DNA from: Bacillus sp. FJAT-18017
GTDB taxonomy: Bacteria > Bacillota > Bacilli > Bacillales > Cytobacillaceae
NCBI RefSeq assembly: GCF_001278805.1
Contig: NZ_CP012602.1
Location: 2,262,001 to 2,326,000 of the forward strand
Length of the DNA stretch: 64,000 nt
Direction of reading: 5' to 3'
Under the pieces are notes generated by a model. It was given only the letters and a program-made list of their open reading frames with translations. It did not search any database and was not told the DNA's origin. Both the position numbers and the translations under genes were made by a program. Positions 33,997 to 43,023 of the stretch are shown piece after piece. How positions within the stretch are numbered: position 1 is the stretch's first letter; each line of letters opens with the position of its first letter.

Positions 33997-35130
33997 GTGA
34001 AAATCAAGTCGATAGAACCGACTCCAAGTCCCAATACAATGAAGATTAATCTTGACCAGGAACTTCCAATGGGCAAGAGCCATAATTATAAAAAAGATAA
34101 TGCAGAAGGCGCTCCTGCTGTTATCCGCAACATTCTCGAAATTGAAGGGATTAAAGGCGTCTACCATGTCGCGGACTTCATCGCGGTTGAGCGGAATGCG
34201 AAATACGATTGGAAGGATCTGCTTGCCAAAGTCAGGGAAGCTTTCGGTGACGAAGCTGCAACTGGTGAACAAGCCCAGGCTGAAATATCACGCTTTGGGG
34301 AAATCCAGGTCCAGGTTCAGATGTTTAAGGACATTCCGCTCCAAGTAAAGCTTTTGGATGGGAACGAAGAAAAACGCTACGGAATGCCTGAGTACTTTCT
34401 TGAAGCACGCGAACAGGCCCAGCTTGAAGGTGATAACTACATACTGCTAAGAAAATGGCAGGACTTTGGGGTGCGTTATGGGGATTTTGACCAAATAGGC
34501 AAGGATGTCATTGAGGAACTGATTGCATCTTATCCGCAATCGCGGCTGGATGACATTGTAAACGCCGCAAGGGCTGCTGGTCCTTCTGCACCTATTAAGC
34601 CAACCCGTGAAAGGCATCGGATTACTGCGGATGACCTGAACGATTCTGAATGGCAAAAAAGGTACCAGAAGCTTGAGCAAATTCCAGATCCAGAGATTGA
34701 AGATCTGCCGATGCTTGAGAAGGCACTCCAGGATGAGAAGCCTTCCATCCGCAGGCTTGCCACTGTCTACCTTGGAATGATAAAGGATAAGGCAGTATTG
34801 CCGCTTCTATATAAAGCGTTAAAGGATAAAAACGTTACTGTAAGGAGAACAGCTGGTGACTGTCTGTCAGATCTTGGTTTTAACGAGGCTGGCCCAGAAA
34901 TGGCCCTTGCATTGAAGGATCCTAGCAAGCTTGTCCGCTGGCGTGCAGCAATGTTTCTTTTTGAAGAAGGAGATGAATCAGCACTCCCGGCATTGAAGGA
35001 AGCTGCCGATGATTCAGAATTTGAAGTCGCCCTCCAAGCAAAAATGGCAATTGCCAGGATTGAAGGTGGCGAGGAAGCGAAAGGCTCGGTATGGAAGCAG
35101 ATGACCGAAGCAAGGAAGGCAAACCAGTAA
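33997..35130 (+). CDS. ypgR: Conserved virulence factor C-like protein (YpgR)
   Basis: A 377-residue protein with an N-terminal Nfu-N-like domain (MKIKSIEPTPSPNTMKINLDQELPMG..., about residues 1-85) and a C-terminal set of HEAT repeats (about 225-370; EKPSIRRLATVYLGMI, DKNVTVRRTAGDCLSDLG, DPSKLVRWRAAMFLFEEG). The combination is the CvfC/YpgR family, linked to virulence regulation in Staphylococcus; mechanism unknown. GTG 33997 follows GAGGTGATT. Neighbour order ypgQ/ypgR is conserved with B. subtilis except for the inserted ABC-F gene. Confidence 0.9.
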   Translation: MKIKSIEPTPSPNTMKINLDQELPMGKSHNYKKDNAEGAPAVIRNILEIEGIKGVYHVADFIAVERNAKYDWKDLLAKVREAFGDEAATGEQAQAEISRFGEIQVQVQMFKDIPLQVKLLDGNEEKRYGMPEYFLEAREQAQLEGDNYILLRKWQDFGVRYGDFDQIGKDVIEELIASYPQSRLDDIVNAARAAGPSAPIKPTRERHRITADDLNDSEWQKRYQKLEQIPDPEIEDLPMLEKALQDEKPSIRRLATVYLGMIKDKAVLPLLYKALKDKNVTVRRTAGDCLSDLGFNEAGPEMALALKDPSKLVRWRAAMFLFEEGDESALPALKEAADDSEFEVALQAKMAIARIEGGEEAKGSVWKQMTEARKANQ

Positions 35131-35231
35131 TAAGGTTGTTGGGAGAAGCTTTGCTGGATTTATCTTTAGGGAAAGATAGTTGTTGAAATGTGAGCGTAGG
35201 GCTTGTGACACGAAATCTTCAGGTAGCAAGC

Positions 35232-35440
35232 TTCAAGTACATTTTGACTTTCACGGACATATAAAATGTCCAGCAAACTAAGTTTCAAGGACATTTTGCC
35301 TGCCATGTACCTTTAAAATGTCCAGCAAATCGAGTTTCAAGTACAATTTGAGGGGGACTGACAGCAAAAATGTCTACCAAACCAAGTTTCGAGGACAATT
35401 TGACTGAAAAGAACCTGTAAAATGTCCTCGAAAACTGATA
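35232..35440 (+). repeat. 52-bp tandem repeat array, family A (copy 3)
   Basis: TTC(A/G)AG starts at 35232, 35284, 35336 and 35388, each 52 bp apart. Units contain (G/T)ACATTTTG and AAAATGTCC as inverted partners. 35131-35548 otherwise contains only the promoter region of brxA. Confidence 0.9.
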
Positions 35441-35548
35441 TATAAATCCGGATATTAAGTTGTATTTTTACATTAACAATGGTTTCGAAAAATGGAATAT
35501 GGAAACTATTTATAGTATGCTAATACCAGAAACGGAGGGATCTATCTT

Positions 35549-35983
35549 ATGTCAATGGCATATGAAGAATATATGAAGCAAATGGTAAGGCCAATGCGTG
35601 AGGAATTAACAAATGCAGGCTTTAAAGAATTAACAACTCCTGAAGACGTCGATGCTTTCATGGGTGAAGCAAAAGGGACGGCTGTCGTTGTGATCAACTC
35701 GGTTTGCGGCTGTGCAGCAGGCCTTGCGCGCCCCGCGATTACACAGACAGTCATGAACACTGAAAAACAACCAGACCATCTGGTTACAGTTTTTGCAGGC
35801 CAGGATAAAGAAGCAACCGCAAAAATGCGCGAGTACTTCGGGGACATCCCGCCATCATCGCCATCTGTTGCGCTATTGAAGGACGGCCAGGTTGTCCACT
35901 TCATTCCGCGCCATGATATTGAAGGAAACACAATGGAAGGTGTCATGGAAAACCTTACAACAGGAATTAAAAATAATTTCTAA
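35549..35983 (+). CDS. brxA: Bacilliredoxin BrxA (YphP)
   Basis: A 144-residue DUF1094 family thioredoxin-fold protein with the CGC motif (NSVCGCAAGLARP, about residues 52-56), the hallmark of bacilliredoxins that remove bacillithiol from oxidised proteins. Start MSMAYEEYMKQMV and the C-terminal FIPRHDIEG match B. subtilis BrxA more than BrxB. SD GGAGGG precedes ATG 35549. Terminator follows. Confidence 0.94.
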   Translation: MSMAYEEYMKQMVRPMREELTNAGFKELTTPEDVDAFMGEAKGTAVVVINSVCGCAAGLARPAITQTVMNTEKQPDHLVTVFAGQDKEATAKMREYFGDIPPSSPSVALLKDGQVVHFIPRHDIEGNTMEGVMENLTTGIKNNF

Positions 35984-36014
35984 AAGGGATGCCGCTTGGC
36001 GTCCTTTTTTTCGC
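35984..36014 (+). terminator. Terminator after brxA
   Basis: AGGGATGCC-GCTT-GGCGTCCTT with a following T-run. Confidence 0.85.
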
Positions 36015-36066
36015 TAAAAAATCTGACCTCACCAGTTTGCGAGGCTGCTCTATCAGGAGATAATAT

Positions 36067-36843
36067 ATGTTTGTAACCACAGCGTACCGAGTAACTGAAA
36101 CAATGTTAAATAAGGCTAAGGGAGTCGCAATCGACCTTGATATCCCTTTCTATACTCGCGGGAAAAAGTCGATATCACGCATGCAGGAGGAAAGGGGTAC
36201 GGGTTGCATTGTCGCGGGGAACGAAACTCTCAAACTTTTTGGTTTCGGAGAAGACGCTCCTTTTTTCTTTCACCCGTCTTCCGCGATGTTCCGAGTCAAG
36301 AGGCTGATAGAAGGGGGAAGTGACCCTCTAATCGAAGCAGCAGGCCTTGAAAGAGGCCACTCATTCCTGGACTGTACACTTGGGCTCGCCTCAGATTCGA
36401 TAGTCGCAAGTTTTGTCACCGGAAAAGAAGGTATGGTAACAGGGATTGAAGGCAATCAATATGTCGCTTATCTTGTGAAAAAAGGGCTTCTCAGCTGGAC
36501 AACAAGCGTTGCCCCGCTTGATGAAGCAATGAGCCGTGTACAGGTTGTAAATTCCAATTCTTTATCTCTTTTAAAAAGCCTTCCCGACAATTCGGTCGAC
36601 TGTGTGTACTGGGATCCGATGTTTGAAGAAAGCATCGACGAATCGGAGGGAATCAGGTCGCTCCGCCAATTTGCCTTGTACGAAGGGCTTGGTGAAGAGG
36701 AAATAATAGAGTCGCTGCGAGTGTCTCGCAACCGAGTCGTGCTCAAGGATCATTTCAAAAGTACAAGATTTGACGAGTTTGGCTTCAGGCGGGCAATCAG
36801 GAAAGCGGCCAAATTCCATTACGGATACCTTGAAAAAAAATAA
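36067..36843 (+). CDS. ypiP: Class I SAM-dependent methyltransferase (RsmJ/YpiP-like)
   Basis: A 258-residue protein of the DUF548/RsmJ methyltransferase group. SAM-binding region FLDCTLGLASDSIVASF (about residues 98-114), acidic loop GIEGNQY, and the catalytic-type YWDPMFEE (about 178-185). B. subtilis orthologue is YpiP. RsmJ methylates guanine in 16S rRNA in E. coli, but the target of this Gram-positive group is not established. SD CAGGAGAT before the ATG. Confidence 0.88.
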   Translation: MFVTTAYRVTETMLNKAKGVAIDLDIPFYTRGKKSISRMQEERGTGCIVAGNETLKLFGFGEDAPFFFHPSSAMFRVKRLIEGGSDPLIEAAGLERGHSFLDCTLGLASDSIVASFVTGKEGMVTGIEGNQYVAYLVKKGLLSWTTSVAPLDEAMSRVQVVNSNSLSLLKSLPDNSVDCVYWDPMFEESIDESEGIRSLRQFALYEGLGEEEIIESLRVSRNRVVLKDHFKSTRFDEFGFRRAIRKAAKFHYGYLEKK

Positions 36844-36866
36844 CAGCCGGCTCATGTCCGGCTGTG
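36842..36866. terminator. Bidirectional terminator
   Basis: ACAGCCGG pairs with CCGGCTGT, between convergent ypiP and the 23-codon ORF. Confidence 0.7.
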
Positions 36867-36873
36867 TGTTTCC

Positions 36874-36945
36874 TTAATCAAAAATCGAACAATATATGAA
36901 ATAGCCAAGCATCATCAAGCCGCCAGTCATAATCACCCACTCCAT
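36874..36945 (-). CDS. 23-residue membrane microprotein (candidate)
   Basis: MEWVIMTGGLMMLGYFIYC... is a single predicted membrane helix ending in SIFD. The ATG at 36945 has a convincing SD (AGGGGTGG, 7 bases away), and a hairpin with T-run follows. Too short for homology-free proof; similar one-helix microproteins are common in Bacillus. The longer upstream frame to 37065 lacks coding character. Confidence 0.45.
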   Translation of the reverse strand: MEWVIMTGGLMMLGYFIYCSIFD

Positions 36946-37065
36946 ACTTTCCACCCCTAAAGAAAAAATTTTCATTATATTTATAATATCCATATAAAAA
37001 ACTTTAAAACTCATTAAAAAAAGAAGTATAATAGGCTTATACATAAATGAAGGGGGGATAGGCAT

Positions 37066-37653
37066 TTGAAAAAGTGGATTCGGAAATCATTCATGGTCAT
37101 GGTATCGATCCTTACATTTGGACTTATTACACCAGCCCAGATGAACTTTCTTGATCAGGTCAATGCCGATACTAAATCACCAGGCCGAGGGTCTGCTGAA
37201 TTTGGCCCGAGCATACCAACCCAGTTTCAACAAACCCCCTCCATTACCCGTGATCAATTTATAGAGGATATGGTAAAGCTGGCAGAGACCCGCTCATATG
37301 AAAAATTCGGGACTAGAATAAAGCCAGTGATTGAGAATGAATTTAAGGAAATCATCCTTCCTAATATAGAACAAGCTATTTCCAAAACAGCTGCCCAGTT
37401 TCCTGAGGAAGACCTGACTGGACTGGCAATTTCTGAACAACCTGGTGCAGGGCTCTCGGAAAAAATCTTCCATATCAAGGATGTACGGACAGGAAAAGAT
37501 GTCATCCGCTTCCATGTCAGACGGGACAACCCGCCACAGGCAGGATACTGGTTCAATTTCCACTATCATACTGCCCATGACAGCTTCCAGGAACATCATG
37601 AGCTTGGCAGCATTTACTGGGACAAGAATACTCCTCCGAAATGGATGGCTTAA
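37066..37653 (+). CDS. ypjP: YpjP family protein
   Basis: A 195-residue exported protein. TTG start after GGGGGATAGG; a signal peptide or signal anchor (MKKWIRKSFMVMVSILTFGLITPAQ) is followed by a low-complexity linker and a conserved C-terminal domain (RFHVRRDNPPQAGYWFNFHYHTAHDSFQEHHELGSIYW), rich in His and aromatic residues and possibly metal-binding. Function of B. subtilis YpjP is unknown. Terminator directly after. Confidence 0.88.
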   Translation: MKKWIRKSFMVMVSILTFGLITPAQMNFLDQVNADTKSPGRGSAEFGPSIPTQFQQTPSITRDQFIEDMVKLAETRSYEKFGTRIKPVIENEFKEIILPNIEQAISKTAAQFPEEDLTGLAISEQPGAGLSEKIFHIKDVRTGKDVIRFHVRRDNPPQAGYWFNFHYHTAHDSFQEHHELGSIYWDKNTPPKWMA

Positions 37654-37677
37654 TAGATTACTAACTTCATTGCTAAA

Positions 37678-37706
37678 ACAACCCGGCGGAAACGCCGGGT
37701 TTTTCA
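37678..37706 (+). terminator. Terminator after ypjP
   Basis: AACCCGGCG-GAAA-CGCCGGGTTTTT. Confidence 0.9.
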
Positions 37707-37877
37707 TTGTCCCAGGAAGATGGCCGATTAAATTTGTGGGCAACTAAATTTTGTAGTAAGACAACTGCGCTTTTGTTCCTGTTTAGCCACAATTTCCATC
37801 AAACCCACAGCCTGTTTCCACTATATAGATGGTATAATTCTGGTAGACTATAAAAATCGCGTACTGGGGAAATGAGA

Positions 37878-38579
37878 ATGAAAAAGCTTTTTTTAATAGT
37901 GGTTCCGGCGGTGCTGTTCTTCTTCCTTATCTCCACTTCAAAAGCTGCTCCTGGTGGTGTGGCGCTTGCCAATTTCAATGGCGAAACACCACTCGGCCAG
38001 CATTTGCAATACATTGATTGGGGAAACCTGTCAGGGACGGTCCTTTTACCCGAGGAAACGTTCGACACTTTCGAGGCCGCGGCAATTATCCAACGGCTTG
38101 CAAAGCTTCCAGACTCGCTCCTTTCAAAGATAAACAAGGAAGGCATCGTTGTCCGGCTCTTTGAAGGCAGACTGACAGATAATCCGACAGCAAGCCATTT
38201 GAAAGGGGAGACGCCCCGTGGTTATACGAATGGAGCGACCTGGGATGCAGTGCCAGGTATTGGCGGCTCGGAGGTTGTCCTTGTGAAAATCGGGGCAAGC
38301 GAGAAAGGGAAAGGTCATGGCTCTATTAATTTGGAGCTTCACGAGCTCGCTCATTCAATTGATAATCTTGTATATGATGGTCTATCGGAACAAAAAGCTT
38401 TTATCAAAGTGTGGGAAAAGGAACGAACCAAGCTTTTTCCGGGACTTAAATATTTTAACAACTATCCAGAGGAATATTTCGCAGAAGCATTCGCGCTTTA
38501 TTACTTATCAGAAGAGAGTAATCAATTTTTAGAAAAAACTGCTCCTCTCACATATAAATTGATTCAAGACCTTGATTAA
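37878..38579 (+). CDS. Secreted anthrax-lethal-factor-like zinc metalloendopeptidase
   Basis: A 233-residue exported protein with a signal peptide (about residues 1-23, cleaved near SKAAPGG). The zinc motif HELAHS (about residue 157) and the downstream glutamate in EEYFAEAFALYY match the lethal factor/Pro-Pro endopeptidase (PPEP) superfamily. PPEPs cut surface proteins between prolines; the substrate here is unknown. ATG 37878 is chosen because GGGGA is spaced 7 bases before it; ATG 37872 is possible. The stop codon lies within a hairpin that likely terminates transcription (38568-38595). Confidence 0.85.
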   Translation: MKKLFLIVVPAVLFFFLISTSKAAPGGVALANFNGETPLGQHLQYIDWGNLSGTVLLPEETFDTFEAAAIIQRLAKLPDSLLSKINKEGIVVRLFEGRLTDNPTASHLKGETPRGYTNGATWDAVPGIGGSEVVLVKIGASEKGKGHGSINLELHELAHSIDNLVYDGLSEQKAFIKVWEKERTKLFPGLKYFNNYPEEYFAEAFALYYLSEESNQFLEKTAPLTYKLIQDLD

Positions 38580-38694
38580 TATCAGGGTCTTTACTTTTGA
38601 GCAAAAAGATTTATTGCATCCGACCTTCCATGAGTGCAAATTGTCGAGTTTTCTACTAAAATGGAAAGGACAAACTATGGGGAGGGTCTCTTAG

Positions 38695-39489
38695 ATGAAA
38701 CAATATTTGGATCTTTGCCGCCATGTTCTTGAAAACGGGACAGAGAAAGGCGACAGGACAGGGACAGGCACGGTTTCGACATTTGGCTACCAGATGCGGT
38801 TCAACCTGCAGGAGGGCTTCCCGCTTATTACTACAAAAAAGCTGCATATGAGGTCGATCATTCATGAATTGCTATGGTTTTTGAATGGTGATACGAACAT
38901 CCGATATTTGCAGGAAAATGGTGTGCGGATTTGGAATGAATGGGCGGATGAAGAAGGAAATCTTGGCCCGGTATACGGAAAGCAGTGGCGATCCTGGGAA
39001 GGTGCTGACGGGACCACGGTTGATCAGATCAGCGACTTGATTGAGCAAATAAAGACAAATCCCAATTCCCGCAGGCTGATTGTGAATGCCTGGAATGTGG
39101 CCGAAATTGATAAAATGGCGCTTGCTCCATGCCATTGTCTGTTTCAATTTTATGTGGCTGACGGGAAGCTATCATGCCAGCTGTACCAGCGTTCTGCCGA
39201 CCTTTTCCTCGGTGTTCCGTTCAACATTGCTTCATATGCGCTGTTGACCATGATGATTGCCCAGGTATGCGACCTTGAACCAGGTGAATTCGTTCACACA
39301 TTTGGCGATGTACATATTTATAACAATCATATCGAGCAGGTGAAGGAGCAGCTGAGCCGTGAACCAAGACAGCTTCCGAAAATGAACATTAATCCGGACG
39401 TAAAGGATATTTTTTCATTTAAATATGAGGACTTTACTATCGAAGGCTATGATCCTCATCCGCACATTAAAGGAGTTGTCTCTGTATGA
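38695..39489 (+). CDS. thyA: Thymidylate synthase (ThyB-type)
   Basis: A 264-residue ThyA-family enzyme converting dUMP to dTMP with methylene-THF. Catalytic Cys in [12 protein letters not shown], phosphate-binding [16 protein letters not shown], dUMP-binding [12 protein letters not shown], and the C-terminal [11 protein letters not shown]. The 264-residue length and sequence match B. subtilis ThyB rather than the longer phage-type ThyA. Overlaps dfrA by four bases; the produced dihydrofolate is the dfrA substrate. Confidence 0.96.
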   Translation: MKQYLDLCRHVLENGTEKGDRTGTGTVSTFGYQMRFNLQEGFPLITTKKLHMRSIIHELLWFLNGDTNIRYLQENGVRIWNEWADEEGNLGPVYGKQWRSWEGADGTTVDQISDLIEQIKTNPNSRRLIVNAWNVAEIDKMALAPCHCLFQFYVADGKLSCQLYQRSADLFLGVPFNIASYALLTMMIAQVCDLEPGEFVHTFGDVHIYNNHIEQVKEQLSREPRQLPKMNINPDVKDIFSFKYEDFTIEGYDPHPHIKGVVSV

Positions 39490-39986
39490 TTTCGTTTATG
39501 TGGGCCATGGATGAAAACAGGGTGATTGGCAGGGATAACAAGCTGCCATGGCATTTACCTGAGGATTTAAAATTTTTTAAACGTACAACAATGGGTCACC
39601 CGATTGCGATGGGCAGGAAAACGTTCGAATCTATAGGAAAACCATTGCCAGGCCGCGAAAATATTATTATTACCCGAAACAGGGACTACACCTTTGAAGG
39701 CTGTACAGTTGTACACTCTGTAAAAGAATTCCTTGATTATTGCAGGACAAAAGAAGAGGAAGTTTTTGTTATCGGCGGCGCAGAAATTTTCAAAGAACTG
39801 TTTCCGTATGCCGATAAGCTTTATTTGACGATGATCCATGCTCAATTTGAAGGGGATACGTACTTCCCGATTTTCCGCCCGAATGAATGGGAACTCGATT
39901 CAAGAGAAAAAGGACTCAGAGACGAGAAAAATCCATATGATTACGAGTTTCTTATTTACAAAAGGAAATCCGGAGGAAAGCAATGA
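39486..39986 (+). CDS. dfrA: Dihydrofolate reductase
   Basis: A 166-residue DHFR reducing dihydrofolate to tetrahydrofolate with [36 protein letters not shown] contains the substrate-binding acidic residue (Glu/Asp after HLP), and [15 protein letters not shown] and FVIGGAEIF are the cofactor-binding segments. Start overlaps the thyA stop (ATGA-type coupling), and its own stop overlaps the next gene. Follows the B. subtilis thyB-dfrA-ypkP order. Confidence 0.96.
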   Translation: MISFMWAMDENRVIGRDNKLPWHLPEDLKFFKRTTMGHPIAMGRKTFESIGKPLPGRENIIITRNRDYTFEGCTVVHSVKEFLDYCRTKEEEVFVIGGAEIFKELFPYADKLYLTMIHAQFEGDTYFPIFRPNEWELDSREKGLRDEKNPYDYEFLIYKRKSGGKQ

Positions 39987-40714
39987 TCAGGCTGGCAATC
40001 TGTTTTGCCTATATTTGCGGCTATCTCTTATACAGCACCATTGAGCTTCGCTGCTTGAAAAAGCTCGACCCCGCCTTGCTAGTGGCAGTCCGCGACAAAA
40101 TCATACATGCAACACCGAAACGCTGGTCAAGAAACATCATGAAATTGACAGGGTCAAAAGTAACCGTAATTGGTGAGGAGAATATACCTAAAGGTGCTGT
40201 TGTGTTCATTTCCAACCATGAAGGCGATTTTGATGTGCGGGTGCTGCTCGGGTATTTGTCAAAACCGTTCGGATTCATTTTAAAGGTTGAAGTGAAAAAG
40301 GTACCCATTATGAGAAAGTGGATGGAGTTAATCAGCTGTGTTTTCATGGACAGGGGCGACCGCAGCCAGGCTATTGCATCTCTTCGTGAAGGGTCTGAAA
40401 TGCTGAAGCAGGGACATTCACTGGTGATTTTTCCTGAAGGCACCCGCAGTAAAGGCGGCGATGTCGGCATGTTCAAATCCGGCACCTTTCGTCTTCCCAA
40501 AGATGGAGAAGTTCCAATTGTCCCAATCTCGATTCAGGGTACATCGAATGTTTTTGAAAAAAATGGACGTCTCATAAGGCCCGCTGAAATCACTGTCACG
40601 ATTGGCGAACCGCTGATGCCGGAGATATTTCTTCAAAAAGACTTGAAGCAAGTGGCAGAAGAAGTCCGGCTGACCATTATTGCCAACATGGATGAAAACA
40701 GAAAGGTATCCTAA
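39983..40714 (+). CDS. plsC: 1-acylglycerol-3-phosphate acyltransferase (YpkP-like)
   Basis: A 243-residue PlsC-family membrane acyltransferase. The HX4D catalytic motif is in SNHEGDFD (about residue 74), motif III in FPEGTRSKGG (about 151), with an N-terminal hydrophobic anchor. It adds the second acyl chain in phospholipid synthesis. Start overlaps dfrA. B. subtilis has YpkP in this position, though the main PlsC there is YhdO, so this may be a second acyltransferase. Confidence 0.88.
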   Translation: MIRLAICFAYICGYLLYSTIELRCLKKLDPALLVAVRDKIIHATPKRWSRNIMKLTGSKVTVIGEENIPKGAVVFISNHEGDFDVRVLLGYLSKPFGFILKVEVKKVPIMRKWMELISCVFMDRGDRSQAIASLREGSEMLKQGHSLVIFPEGTRSKGGDVGMFKSGTFRLPKDGEVPIVPISIQGTSNVFEKNGRLIRPAEITVTIGEPLMPEIFLQKDLKQVAEEVRLTIIANMDENRKVS

Positions 40715-40715
40715 T

Positions 40716-40751
40716 CAAAAACATCAGCCAATTAGGATGGCTGATGTTTTT
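40716..40751 (+). terminator. Terminator of thyA-dfrA-plsC
   Basis: AAAAACATCAGCCA pairs with TGGCTGATGTTTTT. Confidence 0.95.
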
Positions 40752-40787
40752 GATCTAAAATAAGAAAGAATACCTTTTTTTCAACTG

Positions 40788-40934
40788 TCTGGCTCCAGCG
40801 CCTAGCGCCTAGTGTACTTCGGTCCCCTCGTTACGATAAGTCAACATCGATTCGCTACGCTCATCGTGTTTCCTTTATCTCCTTCGAGGCCCTCCAGTCC
40901 ATACGGCGCTAACCAAGGCGCTTGCGCTTTTCTT
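40788..40934. repeat. Dispersed ~140-bp repeat, copy 2 (uninterrupted)
   Basis: Same element as at 30966-31229 but without the insertion. Starts GCTCCAGCGCCTAGCGCCTA and ends GGCGCTTGCGCTTTTCTT. GGCGCT and AGCGCC-type palindromes at the ends allow a cruciform or hairpin. Such elements are common in Bacillaceae intergenic regions. Confidence 0.85.
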
Positions 40935-40935
40935 A

Positions 40936-41175
40936 CTAATCCTGGTAACCAAATTGCTCATAGTGACTTAGCGCGCCTAACATCTTCCTAAATTCTTCGG
41001 GGCTCCGAAATTCATCTTCCTGAAAGTGTGTTCGGATCCATTCAATCAATTCCGAAGGGCTGTTAAAGAAAACACCACTTGTATCGCTTTTTCGAATCAT
41101 ATAGCGGCCGTTGTCCTCATCAATTGTCACTTCGACTGGCAACGCGCCTTCAAAGCTATCCAATAAAAACTCCAT
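40936..41175 (-). CDS. Conserved hypothetical protein (79 residues)
   Basis: MEFLLDSFEGALPVEVTIDEDNGRYMIRK...; ATG 41175 has GGGAG eight bases upstream. Mixed fold, acidic, soluble, with EWIRTHFQEDEFRSPEEFRKML helical half. Its 3' end abuts the dispersed repeat. Not recognised. Confidence 0.6.
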   Translation of the reverse strand: MEFLLDSFEGALPVEVTIDEDNGRYMIRKSDTSGVFFNSPSELIEWIRTHFQEDEFRSPEEFRKMLGALSHYEQFGYQD

Positions 41176-41255
41176 CAATCCCACTCCCTTCGGATTCTAT
41201 TTGGTATAGTATATGTAGTTAATTGCCTCAAAATTAAACAAGTACGAACAATTCC

Positions 41256-41278
41256 TTAAAAAATACCGGGTATTTTTT
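41256..41278. terminator. Hairpin in the intergenic region before tatA
   Basis: AAAAAATACCGGGTATTTTTT is a near-perfect palindrome with T-runs on both strands. 41176-41508 otherwise holds only a TATAAT hexamer (41457-41462) likely serving tatA. Confidence 0.55.
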
Positions 41279-41508
41279 CTTATGTAACCCTTGTCCTCGA
41301 TTGACTTAAGGCCTCGTTCTTGTTACATTGATACAGGCAGGACATAGCAGTTAACCTGTTGCAAATGCCAAATATCACACTGCTTAAAATACGTGAGATT
41401 TTGTGAACTTACTATGAATTTTGAAGTGATTTACCCTAAACTGGCCAGTAAAGTACTATAATCATAGTAGATTTATAAATATGAAACTCTGAAGGGGTTG
41501 TAAACACT

Positions 41509-41709
41509 ATGTTGAATAATATTGGTGTTCCTGGATTAATTTTGATCCTTGTTCTTGCATTAATTATTTTCGGACCTAAAAAGCTGCCTGAAATTGGACG
41601 CGCTTTCGGCCAGACACTACGTGAATTCAAAAAATCCACTCGCGAACTGACTAGCGATGTTATGGAAGATTTTGAAGAAGATAAAAAGAAGGCAGAGAAA
41701 AAAGCTTAA
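41509..41709 (+). CDS. tatA: Twin-arginine translocase subunit TatA
   Basis: A 66-residue TatA/E protein: short periplasmic start, one membrane helix ([23 protein letters not shown]) with the FGP hinge, an amphipathic helix ([15 protein letters not shown]) and a charged C-terminus. It forms the protein-conducting part of the Tat pathway. Followed after about 210 bases by tatC, as in B. subtilis tatAy-tatCy. Confidence 0.94.
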   Translation: MLNNIGVPGLILILVLALIIFGPKKLPEIGRAFGQTLREFKKSTRELTSDVMEDFEEDKKKAEKKA

Positions 41710-41738
41710 TCCATAAATTGTAAACCACGGGGTTCACT

Positions 41739-41783
41739 TACCTTGCGAGCTTGAGGGCGGAGCTTGGGGAGGAACCCTTTTCT
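41739..41783 (+). terminator. Hairpin between tatA and tatC
   Basis: GGGTTC (41741-) pairs with GAACCC (about 41774-41779) around a long GC-rich loop, followed by TTTTC. Possibly a partial terminator that sets a TatA excess over TatC. Confidence 0.4.
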
Positions 41784-41922
41784 ACGCTAATTGGAAAGTT
41801 ATTTTCTTATTGCGCATATATGAATTTCGCCATTAAGTGAGTATTTTGTTACCCGCTATTAAACTGCTCTACCGGCCCGCAGTTTTAGAAAAAGGCAAAA
41901 AGTACACGGCAGGGAGAACGAT

Positions 41923-42666
41923 ATGGAAGATAAAGAATTAAACTTAGTTGATCATCTGGATGAACTCAGGAAGAGGATTATCATCACTGCAGTTGCCTTT
42001 GTGGCATTCTTCATTGCCGGATTCACGTACGTGGAGGAAATTTATCACTGGTTTGTCCGCGATTTAGAGGTTAAGCTAATTGTGCTCGGACCAAGCGACA
42101 TCGTCTGGATCTATTTTGCACTGGCCTCCCTAATTGCCATCGCCGGAACCATTCCAGTACTGGCCATACAGCTCTGGATGTTCGTCAAGCCAGCGTTAAA
42201 ACCAGTTGAACGAAAAATTTCCTTATCCTATATACCTGCATTGTTCATTCTGTTTATAGTCGGTTTGGCGTTTGGATATTTTGTTATTTTCCCGAACGTC
42301 CTCAAATTTCTGGTCAATCTCGGCGGCGATATGCTTGTCACCAACTTTACCGCTGAAAAATATTTCAGGTTCATTTTGAATATGACCTTGCCATTCGGAG
42401 TTTTGTTCGAGCTGCCGGCAGTTGTCATGTTCCTGACTTCGCTCGGAATCCTGAATCCGTATGTTTTAACAAAGATTAGGAAATACGCATATTTTGTGCT
42501 AATTGTAATTGCAATTGTGATTACACCGCCAGATCCAATGTCTGATTTCCTTGTCATCATTCCATTGCTGCTGCTATATGAAATTTCGGTGAACCTCTCG
42601 AAATTTGTATTTAAAAAGCGGCAAAAGCGGCTTAAGGCAGAGGAAGCGGAGTTCGCAGCTGAATAA
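41923..42666 (+). CDS. tatC: Twin-arginine translocase subunit TatC
   Basis: A 247-residue polytopic protein with six membrane helices. N-terminal LVDHLDELRKRI is the conserved signal-recognition region, and FELPAVVMFLTSLGIL with the downstream TPPDPMSDFLVIIPLLLLYE are TatC signatures. It recognises twin-arginine signal peptides. No obvious Tat substrate is encoded nearby; the hyp gene remnant after it hints that the substrate may once have been a hydrogenase. Confidence 0.95.
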   Translation: MEDKELNLVDHLDELRKRIIITAVAFVAFFIAGFTYVEEIYHWFVRDLEVKLIVLGPSDIVWIYFALASLIAIAGTIPVLAIQLWMFVKPALKPVERKISLSYIPALFILFIVGLAFGYFVIFPNVLKFLVNLGGDMLVTNFTAEKYFRFILNMTLPFGVLFELPAVVMFLTSLGILNPYVLTKIRKYAYFVLIVIAIVITPPDPMSDFLVIIPLLLLYEISVNLSKFVFKKRQKRLKAEEAEFAAE

Positions 42667-42680
42667 AAGATTGAAGACAG

Positions 42681-42708
42681 AACCCTGGCCTAATGGCTGG
42701 GGTTTTTC
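42681..42708 (+). terminator. Terminator after tatC
   Basis: ACCCTGGCC-TAAT-GGCTGGGGT followed by TTTT. Confidence 0.8.
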
Positions 42709-42748
42709 ATTTGGAAAAGCATTTGTAGCAAGTTGATATTTTAAAACT

Positions 42749-42812
42749 GATGAATGACATTTCAGGTTTTTGAAAGAGGCAAAGTGTCATTCATAAGGCC
42801 CGATGAATGATA
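42749..42812 (+). repeat. 53-bp repeat, 1.2 units, family F
   Basis: GATGAATGA at 42749 recurs at 42802, a 53-bp step. ATGAATGACATTT and AAAGTGTCATTCAT inside the unit are inverted partners. The following 42821-42831 is a run of eleven C. The remainder to 43015 is A/T-rich and non-coding in appearance. Confidence 0.65.
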
Positions 42813-43023
42813 AAACAACCCCCCCCCCCGAAATTACATGCATCTATATTCCCCAATCTTGGATCACATTTGAAATTACTCCTTTAAATCTTTACACATC
42901 AAACCAAGTTCAAAAATCTTTCCGAATCAATTTTTCACTAATAAAAATGTGCTTAACTACTGGAATAAAAAATAACCACCCTGCAATTGTTTCGAAAACA
43001 GGCATACGGTCTTCCATGGTAGG

